In this document: in pieces, positions 45,817-56,800 of the stretch | Layout of the letters: every line of letters begins with the position of its first letter | How positions within the stretch are numbered: position 1 is the first letter of the stretch | Assembly: GCA_020796225.1 (NCBI GenBank) | Contig: CM036756.1 | Coordinates: 52,990,363 to 53,054,362, forward strand | Direction: 5' to 3' | From: Arion vulgaris | Taxonomy: Eukaryota; Mollusca; Gastropoda; Stylommatophora; Arionidae | Length of the DNA stretch: 64,000 bases | Notes under the pieces: generated by a model | Told to the model about the DNA's origin: nothing | The model's database searches: none | The model's input: the letters and a program-made list of their open reading frames with translations, nothing else | Made by a program: the position numbers and the translations under genes

Positions 45817-46196
45817 GTTGTTGCTCATTGTCACTGTTTTCTGTTTTTGTCTTGCGCTGTTCTGGTGGCGCTAGGGTGATTGTTATTTTTGCTCTTTGAC
45901 AGGATTTTGTTATGTCATCTAACCATCTTTTTCGTGGTCTTCCTCTCGCCGTCTTTCCTGTTGTTCTGTTGTAGAAGGATCTGTATACTGTGAAGTCTGG
46001 ATGCATTCTTATTAAGTGGCCAAACCACTTCATTCTTTGTTTCTCAATGTAATTCAAGTAAGGTACTGTGCCAACTTTCTTTTTTATGTTGATGTTGGTG
46101 ACTCTGTATTTTCTGGTGTTGTTGGTCACTTTTCGCAGGCAGCGCATTTCACATGTAGTTATTTTTGTGACTGCACTTTGCTCATTGTCCATGAAT
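45817..46196 (-). mobile_element. LINE C-terminal region interrupted by the hAT
   Basis: The minus-strand frame reads ITTCEMRCLRKVTNNTRKYR, VGTVPYLNYIEKQRMKWFGH, LIRMHPDFTVYRSFYN and ARGRPRKRWLDDITKSCQRA, ending in a D/E/Q-rich tail cut by the hAT target site. It has the classic CEMRCLRK, WFGHLIRM and GRPRKRW blocks of non-LTR ORF2 C-termini. It is open over about 125 codons, so it is younger than most LINE pieces here. The distal end continues at 43,278 downward. Bases 45,817-45,824 form the right copy of the 8-bp duplication. Confidence 0.87.
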
Positions 46197-46274
46197 GACT
46201 GTTGGTAACAAATATTGAATTTTGTGTTTAAGTTTTTGGAAGTTTGCGAGACGGAATTGGTGTTGGATATTGGA

Positions 46275-46792
46275 GATAAACTATCTTATCTTATCTTAAC
46301 CACATTTGTTGTGAAGCGAGATGGGGAGATTTAGTTTTCTATCTTGTGCCAGCTGTGTTGCGCTTGAAGTTGTCAGTCCATGCTTTCGCAGGAATCTTAG
46401 ATGTTATCTATCCATCGTGTTCTTGGCCTGCCTCGTGCTCTGTGCCCTGAGTGTCGATCATTGTAGGCACGTGATGGTAGTAAATGTGGTTCCATTCTCA
46501 TTAGAAGGCCGAACCACTTGATTCTTTGCTTCTCGATGTACTGTATGCATGGTATAGTACCAACGATGCTTCTGATATTCTCGTTTCTCACTCTATCTCT
46601 CCTTGTAACGTTGACAGCTTTTCGTAGACATCTCATTTCACATGTTGCAATCCTTCTTTCTTGTGTCTTAGTCAGGGGCCATGTTTGGCACTGATAGCAG
46701 ATAGTTGGAATAAATATGCAGTTTATCAGTTGTCGTTTGACTGCCATGTTAATGCTTGGATGTTTTAATAGTGGTGACAGTTGGTATGTCAC
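46275..46792 (-). mobile_element. Second LINE C-terminal copy with (AGATA)n-type 3' tail
   Basis: The minus frame reads INMAVKRQLINCIFIPTICY, QCQTWPLTKTQERRIATCEM, YIEKQRIKWFGLLMRM and RARGRPRTRWIDNI, then a stop. A frame change later LQAATQLAQDRK-like text is readable. The 3' end meets a TATCT pentamer-like run near 46,287-46,303, as expected for a LINE tail. It is the same family as the neighbour, in the same orientation, and extends further 5' (the QCQTW block, which corresponds to the post-RT YGxETW region). Confidence 0.82.
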
Positions 46793-46849
46793 TGCTGATA
46801 AACTATGGAGGGGTTATATTTATATAGGCCTTTTTTTAGAATTCACGAT

Positions 46850-47535
46850 ATACTTATTGTGTATTTTATAATTCAATCTACTTAATGTGTTATTTAGAAT
46901 TCAATCTACATAAATTACATTTTAGAATTCAGGCTACATAAATTACATTTTAGAATTCAGGCTACATAAATTACATTTTAGAATTCAGGCTACATAAATT
47001 ACATTTTAGAATTCAGTCTAGATATATTACATTTAGAATTCAGTCTAGATATATTACATTTAGAATTCAGTCTAGATATATTACATTTTAGAATTCAGGC
47101 TACATAAATTACATTTTAGAATTCAGGCTACATAAATTACATTTTAGAATTCAGTCTAGATATATTACATTTTAGAATTCAGGCTACATAAATTACATTT
47201 TAGAATTCAGTCTACATAAATTACATTTTAGAATTCAGGCTACATAAATTTCATTTTAGAATTCAGTCTAGATATATTACATTTTAGAATTCAGGCTACA
47301 TAAATTACATTTTAGAATTCAGGCTACATAAATTACATTTTAGAATTCAGGCTACATAAATTACATTTTAGAATTCAGTCTAGATATATTACATTTTAGA
47401 ATTCAGTCTAGATATATTACATTTTAGAATTCAGGCTACATAAATTACATTTAGAATTCATGCTACATAAATTACATTTTAGAATTCAGGCTACATAAAT
47501 TACATTTTAGAATTCATGCTACATATATTACATTT
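46850..47535. repeat. 28-bp minisatellite with two unit types, about 23 copies
   Basis: Every unit begins ACATTTTAGAATTCA. Type 1 ends GGCTACATAAATT and type 2 ends GTCTAGATATATT. The two types are interspersed in short runs. Confidence 0.95.
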
Positions 47536-47759
47536 TAGTAGACGGCTGCCTTTATGAGAGAATCCGACATCCCAATCTAGTGAGACGCAGAAGAAGAAGA
47601 ATTCAGGCTATATATTGTATATTTTAGAAACAAGATATTAGTGTACTTATCCTCCACCGAGGCCCCGACTCACAAAAAATAAATAAAACATTGAACAGTT
47701 TCAACCCAAATGTTTGTGAGATATCAAAAAAAAAAACACCGTTGGCTAAATTCACCTGC

Positions 47760-48090
47760 AGAAGTGAGAAACAAAGAATCAGCAAAGAGAATATAACGAA
47801 ATCACTAACGATCAACTAACAAGGAAAGTGAGGATAAGATGGTTTGATCAGATGGTTGTAATATAACCAGTTATATTCATACAATCTCAACAGAAGTTGT
47901 GTTTGCTTTGGAATTTCGCATAAGAATGGTGTCTGCTAGGAGTGCTAAAAGATAACAAGAGAAAAAAAACGTAGAGTATCCACAAGATTTCCGGCTTGAA
48001 GTAAATCTTGAACAAGAACATGTTCACGCTAAAGACTCTTAACAAATCAAGTGCAAAGAAAAACGAGACATTCTTGACTTTGGAACTTAT
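47760..48090 (+). mobile_element. Possible LINE C-terminal remnant
   Basis: A plus frame reads LTRKVRIRWFDQMVVI, which fits the RxRWFGHMVRI block of LINE C-termini. Downstream text such as EYPQDFRLEVNLEQEHVHAK has the right spacing but is too degraded to be sure. Confidence 0.35.
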
Positions 48091-48451
48091 GTAAACGCAC
48101 TTGGTTAACCCTTATTCCTCCATTCTTCTCCTCTAATGAGATACGCCACTGGGTGTTCTATTCACCATTTTGTTGTCTTCATCAGAGCGGAGCTGAATAA
48201 TACATGTCTATCTATATCTTTGCCAGAACTAGAATCTATACTCCTAGCTTTGACTGATCTAGAATCTTCTACAATTCTAGCTTTCTCTGATCTATAATCG
48301 ACACCTCCAGCACAGACACATAGGCTATTCTGTTTGTAATGAGAGGCTAGCGGGTATTGATCTATCGTTGATGAATCGACAAGGATCATTCAGATCACTG
48401 TGCCATGTGAATCGTCTGTGCTTGAGTGAAACGCTCTCACAGTTTAGCATC
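48091..48451. other. No recognisable feature
   Basis: I see no supported gene. A short motif, CTAGCTTT(G/C)(A/T)CTGATCTA, is present twice near 48,246 and 48,279. Confidence 0.45.
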
Positions 48452-48652
48452 AATAAAGCTAACGTTAGTGGTCTAAGAAAAATCATATAAAGCTAACTCT
48501 AGTGGTCTAAGAAAAATCATATAAAGCTAACTCTAGTGGTCTAAGAAAAATCATATAAAGCTAACTCTAGTGGTCTAAGATAAAGCTAACGTTAGTGGTC
48601 TAAGAAAAATCACATAAAGCTAACGCTAGTGGTCTAAGAAAAATCATTTGTG
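48452..48652. repeat. 34-bp tandem repeat, about 6 copies
   Basis: The unit is AAAGCTAACTCTAGTGGTCT followed by AAGAAAAATCATAT (AAAGCT at 48,455 and 48,489). One copy is shortened (CTAAGATAAAG). CTCTAG and CGTTAG alternate as variants. Confidence 0.93.
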
Positions 48653-48677
48653 CTAGCTTTTCGTTAAAATCATCATC

Positions 48678-48776
48678 ATCACCATCATCGGGTGCCTTGC
48701 CGGATGGCGTAGGCAATCATAGATCTCCATAAATCTTTGTCTCTGGTGTTTGCTATCATCTCAGATGTTGACGCTC
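48678..48776 (-). mobile_element. LINE terminal coding scrap with (GAT)n tail
   Basis: The minus strand reads NTRDKDLWRSMIAYAIRQGT followed by R and stops, then passes into GATGATGGTGATGATGATGA. This is the AxDRxLWRxMIxxAxRxGTR ending of a LINE ORF2 with a 3' trinucleotide-rich tail. Immediately upstream (in LINE sense) the sequence is the 12-bp minisatellite. Confidence 0.65.
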
Positions 48777-48779
48777 TCA

Positions 48780-49146
48780 TCACAGTTCACATCACAATCC
48801 ACATCGCAGTCTACATGACAGTCCACATAGCAGTCCACATCGCTGCCCACATAACGGTACACACCACGGTCCACACTACGGTCCACATCATGGGCCCCAC
48901 AACGGTTCACACCACAGTCTACACCACGGTCCAAACCACTGTCCCCACGATGCCCCCCACGATCCCCACCACTGTCTACACCACGGTCCACACCACGGTC
49001 CACACCACGGTCCACACCACGGTCCACACTATGGTCCACACAACGGTCCACACCACGGTCCACACAACGATCCACATCACGATCCACGCCACGGTTCAAG
49101 CCACGGTCCACACCACAGTCCGCACCACGGCCTACACCACAGTCCG
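48780..49146. repeat. 12-bp minisatellite (CACCACGGTCCA-like), about 30 units
   Basis: Units vary around ACCACGGTCCAC, with many substitutions (ACAACGG, ATCGCAG, ACGATCC, and CCCCACGATG near 48,945). The plus frame gives a TTVH pattern and the minus frame a VDRG pattern; both are chance products of a 12-bp period. Confidence 0.92.
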
Positions 49147-49149
49147 AAT

Positions 49150-49600
49150 AAGTGACTCCTGATATCGAACCAGTTTTTCCACTTCTTCATCGTCGTGTTC
49201 AAAGTTTCAGTCAAACATTAACTAACATATGCCACACCCTGCGCCCTTTCATCGGCGTTGTTTGGCCACGTTCCAAGAACTACCCTATGATTTGTTTCAT
49301 TGTCATTTTAGCTATAAATTTAGGTTAACGCGTTCTGATTGTTCGTTACCGGTTCTATATCTGTGCTTTCCCATTCGATTAGATTTTGTGCAAAGTGCAT
49401 TCATTTATCTACACAATGACATATCGTTCATCAAATGTGGTTAAATAATAATAACTGTTGAATAATTTGGACATATGTTTGCGAAGTGAATTAAAGGAAA
49501 CAGAACTGAATTAGGTCACAGCATGATTTTAAAAAATTAAAGTGCTTAATATGTTAACCCTTTTATTCCATCCTTTTTTGTCTCGTCTCTTTACGCATTT
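49150..49600. other. No recognisable feature
   Basis: A 71-codon open frame at 49,229-49,444 shows no motif. I see nothing else to support. Confidence 0.45.
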
Positions 49601-49720
49601 ATATTGCAACTAGCAGTTTGTCCGTTCTTCGCACTGGGAATTTAGTTTAAATATTGCAACTAGCAGTTTATCCGTTCTTTGCACTGGGAATTTAGTTTAA
49701 ATATTGCAACTAGGAACTTG
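49601..49720. repeat. 50-bp repeat, about 2.4 copies
   Basis: ATATTGCAACTAG starts at 49,601, 49,651 and 49,701. The copies share CGTTCTT and GCACTGGGAATTTAGTTTAA. Confidence 0.9.
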
Positions 49721-49725
49721 CAACT

Positions 49726-50174
49726 GTCGTTGTTCAAAGTGTTCTAAGAATATTTGTGTCGTTGTTCAAAGTGTTCTAAGAATATTTGTGTCGTTGTTCA
49801 AAGTGTTCTAAGAATATTTGTGTCGTTGTTCAAAGTGTTCTAAGAATATTTGTGTCGTTGTTCAAAGTGTTCTTAGAATATTTGTGTCGTTGTTCAAAGT
49901 GTTCTAAGAATATTTGTGTCGTTGTTCAAAGTGTTCTAAGAATATTTGTGTCGTTGTTCAAAGTGTTCTAAGAATATTTGTGTCGTTGTTCAAAGTGTTC
50001 TAAGAATATTTGTGTCGTTGTTCAAAGTGTTCTAAGAATATTTGTGTCGTTGTTCAAAGTGTTCTAAGAATATTTGTGTCGTTGTTCAAAGTGTTCTAAG
50101 AATATTTGTGTCGTTGTTCAAAGTGTTCTAAGAATATTTGTGTCGTTGTTCAAAGTGTTCTAAGAATATTTGTG
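49726..50174. repeat. 32-bp minisatellite, 14 copies, nearly identical
   Basis: The unit is GTCGTTGTTCAAAGTGTTCT followed by AAGAATATTTGT. Only one substitution was noticed (TTCTTAGAA near 49,871). Confidence 0.96.
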
Positions 50175-50304
50175 AAGAACTGTTATCAAAACATTCGATT
50201 ATTTTTTGCTCTTCTAAGCTTAAACTCTTTTGTTTCTAATCAACCCATCGGTTTAAGCGTCTCAGATTAACAGTTAAGTTCTCTTGATTGATATCCTCTA
50301 AATT

Positions 50305-52402
50305 GGACAGTCCATAAGTGTCCGTCATCTAACAAGCAGTCAATAGCTCTTGTGTCACTCGTATTAACAAGCATCACATAAGTGCTCCGTCATCTAACCA
50401 AGCAGTCACATAAGTGCTCCGTCATCTAACCAAGCAGTCACATAAGTGCTCCGTCATCTAACCAAGCAGTCACATAAGTGCTCCGTCATCTAACCAAGCA
50501 GTCACATAAGTGCTCCGTCATCTAACCAAGCAGTCACATAAGTGCTCCGTCATCTAACCAAGCAGTCACATAAGTGCTCCGTCATCTAACCAAGCAGTCA
50601 CATAAGTGCTCCGTCATCTAACCAAGCAGTCACATAAGTGCTCCGTCATCTAACCAAGCAGTCACATAAGTGCTCCGTCATCTAACCAAGCAGTCACATA
50701 AGTGCTCCGTCATCTAACCAAGCAGTCACATAAGTGCTCCGTCATCTAACCAAGCAGTCACATAAGTGCTCCGTCATCTAACCAAGCAGTCACATAAGTG
50801 CTCCGTCATCTAACCAAGCAGTCACATAAGTGCTCCGTCATCTAACCAAGCAGTCACATAAGTGCTCCGTCATCTAACCAAGCAGTCACATAAGTGCTCC
50901 GTCATCTAACCAAGCAGTCACATAAGTGCTCCGTCATCTAACCAAGCAGTCACATAAGTGCTCCGTCATCTAACCAAGCAGTCACATAAGTGCTCCGTCA
51001 TCTAACCAAGCAGTCACATAAGTGCTCCGTCATCTAACCAAGCAGTCACATAAGTGCTCCGTCATCTAACCAAGCAGTCACATAAGTGCTCCGTCATCTA
51101 ACCAAGCAGTCACATAAGTGCTCCGTCATCTAACCAAGCAGTCACATAAGTGCTCCGTCATCTAACCAAGCAGTCACATAAGTGCTCCGTCATCTAACCA
51201 AGCAGTCACATAAGTGCTCCGTCATCTAACCAAGCAGTCACATAAGTGCTCCGTCATCTAACCAAGCAGTCACATAAGTGCTCCGTCATCTAACCAACCA
51301 GTCACATAAGTGCTCCGTCATCTAACCAAGCAGTCACATAAGTGCTCCGTCATCTAACCAAACAGTCACATAAGTGCTCCGTCATCTAACCAAGCAGTCA
51401 CATAAGTGCTCCGTCATCTAACCAAGCAGTCACATAAGTGCTCCGTCATCTAACCAACCAGTCACATAAGTGCTCCGTCATCTAACCAAACCGTCATCAA
51501 AGTGCTCCGTCATCTAACCAAACAGTCACATAAGTGCTCCGTCATCTAACCAAACAGTCACATAAGTGCTCCGTCATCTAACCAAACAGTCACATAAGTG
51601 CTCCGTCATCTAACCAAACAGTCACATAAGTGCTCCGTCATCTAACCAAGCAGTCACATAAGTGTGCTCCGTCATGCTACACTAAACAGTCACATAAGTG
51701 CTCCGTCATCTAACCAAACAGTAACATAAGTGCTCCGTCATCTAACCAAACAGTCACATAAGTGCTCCGTCATCTAACCAAGCAGTCACATAAGTGCTCC
51801 GTCATCTAACCAAACAGTCACATAAGTGCTCCGTCATCTAACCAAGCAGTCACATAAGTGCTCCGTCATCTAACCAAACAGTCACATAAGTGCTCCGTCA
51901 TCTAACCAAGCAGTCACATAAGTGCTCCGTCATCTAACCAAACAGTCACATAAGTGCTCCGTCATCTAACCAAACAGTCACATAAGTGCTCCGTCATCTA
52001 ACCAAACAGTCACATAAGTGCTCCGTCATCTAACCAAGCAGTCACATAAGTGCTCCGTCATCTAACCAAACAGTCACATAAGTGCTCCGTCATCTAACCA
52101 AGCAGTCACATAAGTGCTCCGTCATCTAACCAAACAGTCACATAAGTGCTCCGTCATCTAACCAAGCAGTCACATAAGTGCTCCGTCATCTAACCAAGCA
52201 GTCACATAAGTGCTCCGTCATCTAACCAAACAGTCACATAAGTGCTCCGTCATCTAACCAAACAGTCACATAAGTGCTCCGTCATCTAACCAAGCAGTCA
52301 CATAAGTGCTCCGTCATCTAACCAAGAAGTCACATAAGTGCTCCGTCATCTAACCAAGCAGTCACATAAGTGCTCCGTCATCTAACCAAGAAGTCACATA
52401 AA
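50305..52402. repeat. 32-bp satellite, about 63 regular copies
   Basis: The unit is CATAAGTGCTCCGTCATCTA followed by ACCAAGCAGTCA. Copies from 50,374 to about 51,288 look identical. After that AAGCAG, AAACAG and AACCAG forms are mixed, with a few indels (near 51,490 and 51,662). Irregular starter sequence at 50,305-50,373 reads GGACAGTCCATAAGTGTCCG, close to the reverse strand of the RNase H-LINE tail (CAGACCCATAAGTGCTC at 33.27 kb). There are no unique spacers, so it is not a CRISPR array. Confidence 0.96.
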
Positions 52403-52617
52403 TAAACACGGAGGAAGTTTTCTTCTTCTTCGAACGCTCCATATCGGCCACTTGTTAAATAACTCTTTGGGATTTGTATGTAATCTGAGCCTAAGAGCGA
52501 TTGTACGTTGTGACAGTTATGCGCCTACAAGTAGGCCAGCACATTCGATTTCTGCTAGGCTTTTTATAATAACTAGGGTAGCTTCCCTATGCCTCTACTT
52601 CAGTAATCTATTACGAC

Positions 52618-52962
52618 ATGCCTTGTAAGTCGAAGCGTTCCTATTCTTTGCTCCCCCTGCGAGCCCTGGCAACACACGGACGCACGGAGGAAGTAACAAG
52701 TTGTAGAGGAAGTTTCAATGAAAAGTTGAACAATGAAGTAACAAGTTGTAGAGGAAGTTTCAATGAAAAGTTGAACAATGAAGTAACAAGGTGTAGAGGA
52801 AGTTTCAATGAAAAGTTGAACAATGAAGTAACAAGGTGTAGAGGAAGTTTCAATGAAAAGTTGAACAATGAAGTAACAAGTTGTAGAGGAAGTTTCAATG
52901 AAAAGTTGAACAATGAAGTAACAAGGTGTAGAGGAAGTTTCAATGAAAAGTTTGAAAAATGA
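52618..52962 (+). repeat. 45-bp tandem repeat, about 6 copies, inside a 114-codon open frame
   Basis: GAAGTAACAAGTTGTAGAGG, then AAGTTTCAATGAAAAGTTGA and ACAAT; copies are 45 bp apart (52,690, 52,735 and so on), with GTTGT/GGTGT as the only frequent variant. A frame from ATG 52,618 encodes a short leader and a 15-residue repeat (EVTSCRGSFNEKLNN). Both strands are open, as expected for a stop-free unit, and there is no other sign of a gene. Confidence 0.9.
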
Positions 52963-52965
52963 AGT

Positions 52966-53404
52966 AACATTGTTCTAGGAGTATTATAATTTGATTGGTT
53001 TTATGAGTCAACACTTGTATCATCATGTGTTAAATGTGGTAGGCACGAATTACTGAGGCAAGATACAAGGAAAGGTAATTACATGTTAAGAGTTTGGTTG
53101 TACTTGTCGGTTATGATTATCGTTCTTGTTTGTGATAATTATCAGAGTTGTCTTCCCTAATAGGATCTCAAACCAGGTCTCGAATAATGAGGGCAACTAT
53201 ATTTCTTTCTTATTATTCGATAATGCGGTCTGAAAGGTAGGGAATGAGTTGATGAAAGTTAGTGTCTGATTCAGGAAACAAGAGTTCATCAAGCTCTACT
53301 TCACCCCCTCCCCCAGTGCTGGATTTGGTATCAGACTGCATAATTGAAGTCTTCTTAAGTGAGTAGGCTTGGAGAAAAGAAGACTAACACGAAGACAAGA
53401 TGTT
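52966..53404. other. No recognisable feature
   Basis: I see no supported coding or repeat signal. Confidence 0.45.
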
Positions 53405-53600
53405 CTTGTTGATTGATAGATTGATTGATTGACTGATTGATTGATTGATTGGACCATCATCATTGTACTTTGGTGAGTAGCCATGTGTTCTCTGATTTCT
53501 TTCTTACACAGGATGATCACAGCGGCAGTGCACAAACTCCATATCACCGGCGAAGGTCCCCGATGTAATTTTAAAGATGGTGAAGATATTTATGTAAGAA
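53405..53600 (-). mobile_element. LINE 3' end with (AATC)n tail, copy 3
   Basis: On the minus strand AATATCTTCACCATCTTTAA, then ACATCGGGGACCTTCGCCGG and so on align with copies 1 and 2. They are followed by CAATGATGATGGTCCAATCA and a slightly interrupted (AATC)n tail (53,405-53,450). The coding tail is frameshifted here. Confidence 0.72.
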
Positions 53601-53699
53601 TGATTTTTAAAAAATCTTTTTATGTATTTTGACCGGGCAGAGGCTTTCCAGCCTGTTTTCCTCGATTTTGAACTACCAATTGTTCAAAATAAACTTAAA

Positions 53700-53880
53700 T
53701 TAAACAAGGGATCTACGTTTTATCGCCCGTCTCCGATAGGACTAGGTACTCAATCTCACCTACACTGAGATAGGGATCTCTGGAAAAGTATCCAGATAGC
53801 TCCACAAGGATGAGAACTTGGTATCTTTGTCACTTTGAGACGAGCACCTAACCTCTGAACCACAGAGACCTCTCGGTACT
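53700..53880 (-). mobile_element. Probable tRNA-derived SINE
   Basis: The minus strand starts GGTCTCTGTGGTTCAGAGGT at 53,880. TGGTTCAGAGG matches the pol III A-box consensus TRGYNNARNNG at every position. The B-box region (AGTTCTCATCC) is degenerate. The body continues to about 53,700. It abuts the 71-bp satellite. The head differs from the two GCGTCTG-type heads, so it may be another SINE family or an old tRNA pseudogene. Confidence 0.5.
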
Positions 53881-53884
53881 TATT

Positions 53885-56800
53885 GCAAGAGAGTCTTTAG
53901 TCCAAATGTAGAGTTGTTGTTGCTCGTTGAATCATACAACATTACAAACTGACTTGCAAACGAGTCTTTAGTCCAAATGTAGTGTTGTTGTTGCTCGTTG
54001 AATCATACAACATAACAAACTGACTTGCTATCGAGTCTTTAGTCCAAATGTAGTGTTGTTGTTGCTCGTTGAATCATACAACATAACAAACTGACTTGCT
54101 ATCGAGTCTTTAGTCCAAATGTAGTGTTGTTGTTGCTCGTTGAATCATACAACATAACAAACTGACTTGCAAACGAGTCTTTAGTCCAAATGTAGAGTTG
54201 TTGTTGCTCGTTGAATCATACAACATAACAAACTGACTTGCTATCGAGTCTTTAGTCCAAATGTAGAGTTGTTGTTTGCTAGTTGAATCATACAACATTA
54301 CAAACTGACTTGCAAACGAGTCTTTAGTCCAAATGTAGAGTTGTTGCTTGCTCGTTGAATCATACAACATAACAAACTGACTTGCAAACGAGTCTTTAGT
54401 CCAAATGTAGAGTTGTTGTTGCTCGTTGAATCATACAACATAACAAACTGACTTGCTATCGAGTCTTTAGTACAAATGTAGTGTTGTTGTTGCTCGTTGA
54501 ATCATACAACATAACAAACTGACTTGCAAACGAGTCTTTAGTCCAAATGTAGAGTTGTTGTTGCTCGTTGAATCATACAACATAACAAACTGACTTGCTA
54601 TCGAGTCTTTAGTACAAATGTAGTGTTGTTGTTGCTCGTTGAATCATACAACATAACAAACTGACTTGCAAACGAGTCTTTAGTCCAAATGTAGTGTTGT
54701 TGCTTGCTCGTTGAATCATACAGCATAACAAACTGACTTGCAAGCGAGTCTTTAGTCCAAATGTAGAGTTGTTGTTGCTCGTTGAATCATACAACATAAC
54801 AAACTGACTTGCAAACGAGTCTTTAGTCCAAATGTAGAGTTGTTGTTGCTTGCTAGTTGAATCATATAACATAACAAACTGACTTGCAAACGAGTCTTTA
54901 GTCCAAATGTAGAGTTGTTGTTGCTCGTTGAATCATACAACATAACAAACTGACTTGCAATCGAGTCTTTAGTCCAAATGTAGAGTTGTTGTTGCTCGTT
55001 GAATCATACAACATAACAAACTGACTTGCAAACGAGTCTTTAGTCCAAATGTAGTGTTGTTGCTTGCTCGTTGAATCATACAGCATAACAAACTGACTTG
55101 CAAGCGAGTCTTTAGTCCAAATGTAGAGTTGTTGTTGCTCGTTGAATCATACAACATAACAAACTGACTTGCAAACGAGTCTTTAGTCCAAATGTAGAGT
55201 TGTTGTTGCTTGCTAGTTGAATCATATAACATAACAAACTGACTTGCAAGAGAGTCTTTAGTCCAAATGTAGAGTTGTTGTTGCTCGTTGAATCATACAA
55301 CATAACAAACTGACTTGCAATCGAGTCTTTAGTCCAAATGTAGAGTTGTTGTTGCTCGTTGAATCATACAACATAACAAACTGACTTGCAAACGAGTCTT
55401 TAGTCCAAATGTAGAGTTGTTGTTGTTTGCTCGTTGAATCATACAACATAACAAACTGACTTGCAAGCGAGTCTTTAGTCCAAATGTAGTGTTGTTGCTT
55501 GCTCGTTGAATCATACAACATAACAAACTGACTTGCAAACGAGTCTTTAGTCCAAATGTAGAGTTGTTGTTGCTCGTTGAATCATACAACATAACAAACT
55601 GACTTGCTATCGAGTCTTTAGTACAAATGTAGTGTTGTTGTTGCTCGTTGAATCATACAACATAACAAACTGACTTGCAAACGAGTCTTTAGTCCAAATG
55701 TAGTGTTGTTGCTTGCTCGTTGAATCATACAGCATAACAAACTGACTTGCAAGCGAGTCTTTAGTCCAAATGTAGAGTTGTTGTTGCTCGTTGAATCATA
55801 CAACATAACAAACTGACTTGCAAACGAGTCTTTAGTCCAAATGTAGAGTTGTTGTTGCTTGCTAGTTGAATCATATAACATAACAAACTGACTTGCAAGA
55901 GAGTCTTTAGTCCAAATGTAGAGTTGTTGTTGCTCGTTGAATCATACAACATAACAAACTGACTTGCTATCGAGTCTTTAGTACAAATGTAGTGTTGTTG
56001 TTGCTCGTTGAATCATACAACATAACAAACTGACTTGCAATCGAGTCTTTAGTCCAAATGTAGTGTTGTTGCTTGCTCGTTGAATCATACAGCATAACAA
56101 ACTGACTTGCAAGCGAGTCTTTAGTCCAAATGTAGAGTTGTTGTTGCTCGTTGAATCATACAACATAACAAACTGACTTGCAAACGAGTCTTTAGTCCAA
56201 ATGTAGAGTTGTTGTTGTTTGCTCGTTGAATCATACAACATAACAAACTGACTTGCAAGCGAGTCTTTAGTCCAAATGTAGTGTTGTTGCTTGCTCGTTG
56301 AATCATACAACATAACAAACTGACTTGCAAGCGAGTCTTTAGTCCAAATGTAGTGTTGTTGCTTGCTCGTTGAATCATACAACATAACAAACTGACTTGC
56401 AAGCGAGTCTTTAGTCCAAATGTAGTGTTGTTGCTTGCTCGTTGAATCATACAACATAACAAACTGACTTGCAAACGAGTCTTTAGTCCAAATGTAGAGT
56501 TGTTGTTGCTTGCTAGTTGAATCATATAACATAACAAACTGACTTGCAAACGAGTCTTTAGTCCAAATGTAGAGTTGTTGTTTGCTCGTTGAATCATACA
56601 ACATAACAAACTGACTTGCAAGCGAGTCTTTAGTCCAAATGTAGTGTTGTTGCTTGCTCGTTGAATCATACAACATAACAAACTGACTTGCAAACGAGTC
56701 TTTAGTCCAAATGTAGAGTTGTTGTTGCTCGTTGAATCATACAACATAACAAACTGACTTGCTATCGAGTCTTTAGTACAAATGTAGTGTTGTTGTTGCT

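Noticed and set aside
48737..49162. 141-codon TTVH-repeat frame and its minus-strand VDRG counterpart
   Set aside because: It is the 12-bp minisatellite translated; both strands are open.
50374..52402. CRISPR-like array of 32-bp repeats
   Set aside because: The repeats are contiguous with no unique spacers, and the DNA context is eukaryotic.
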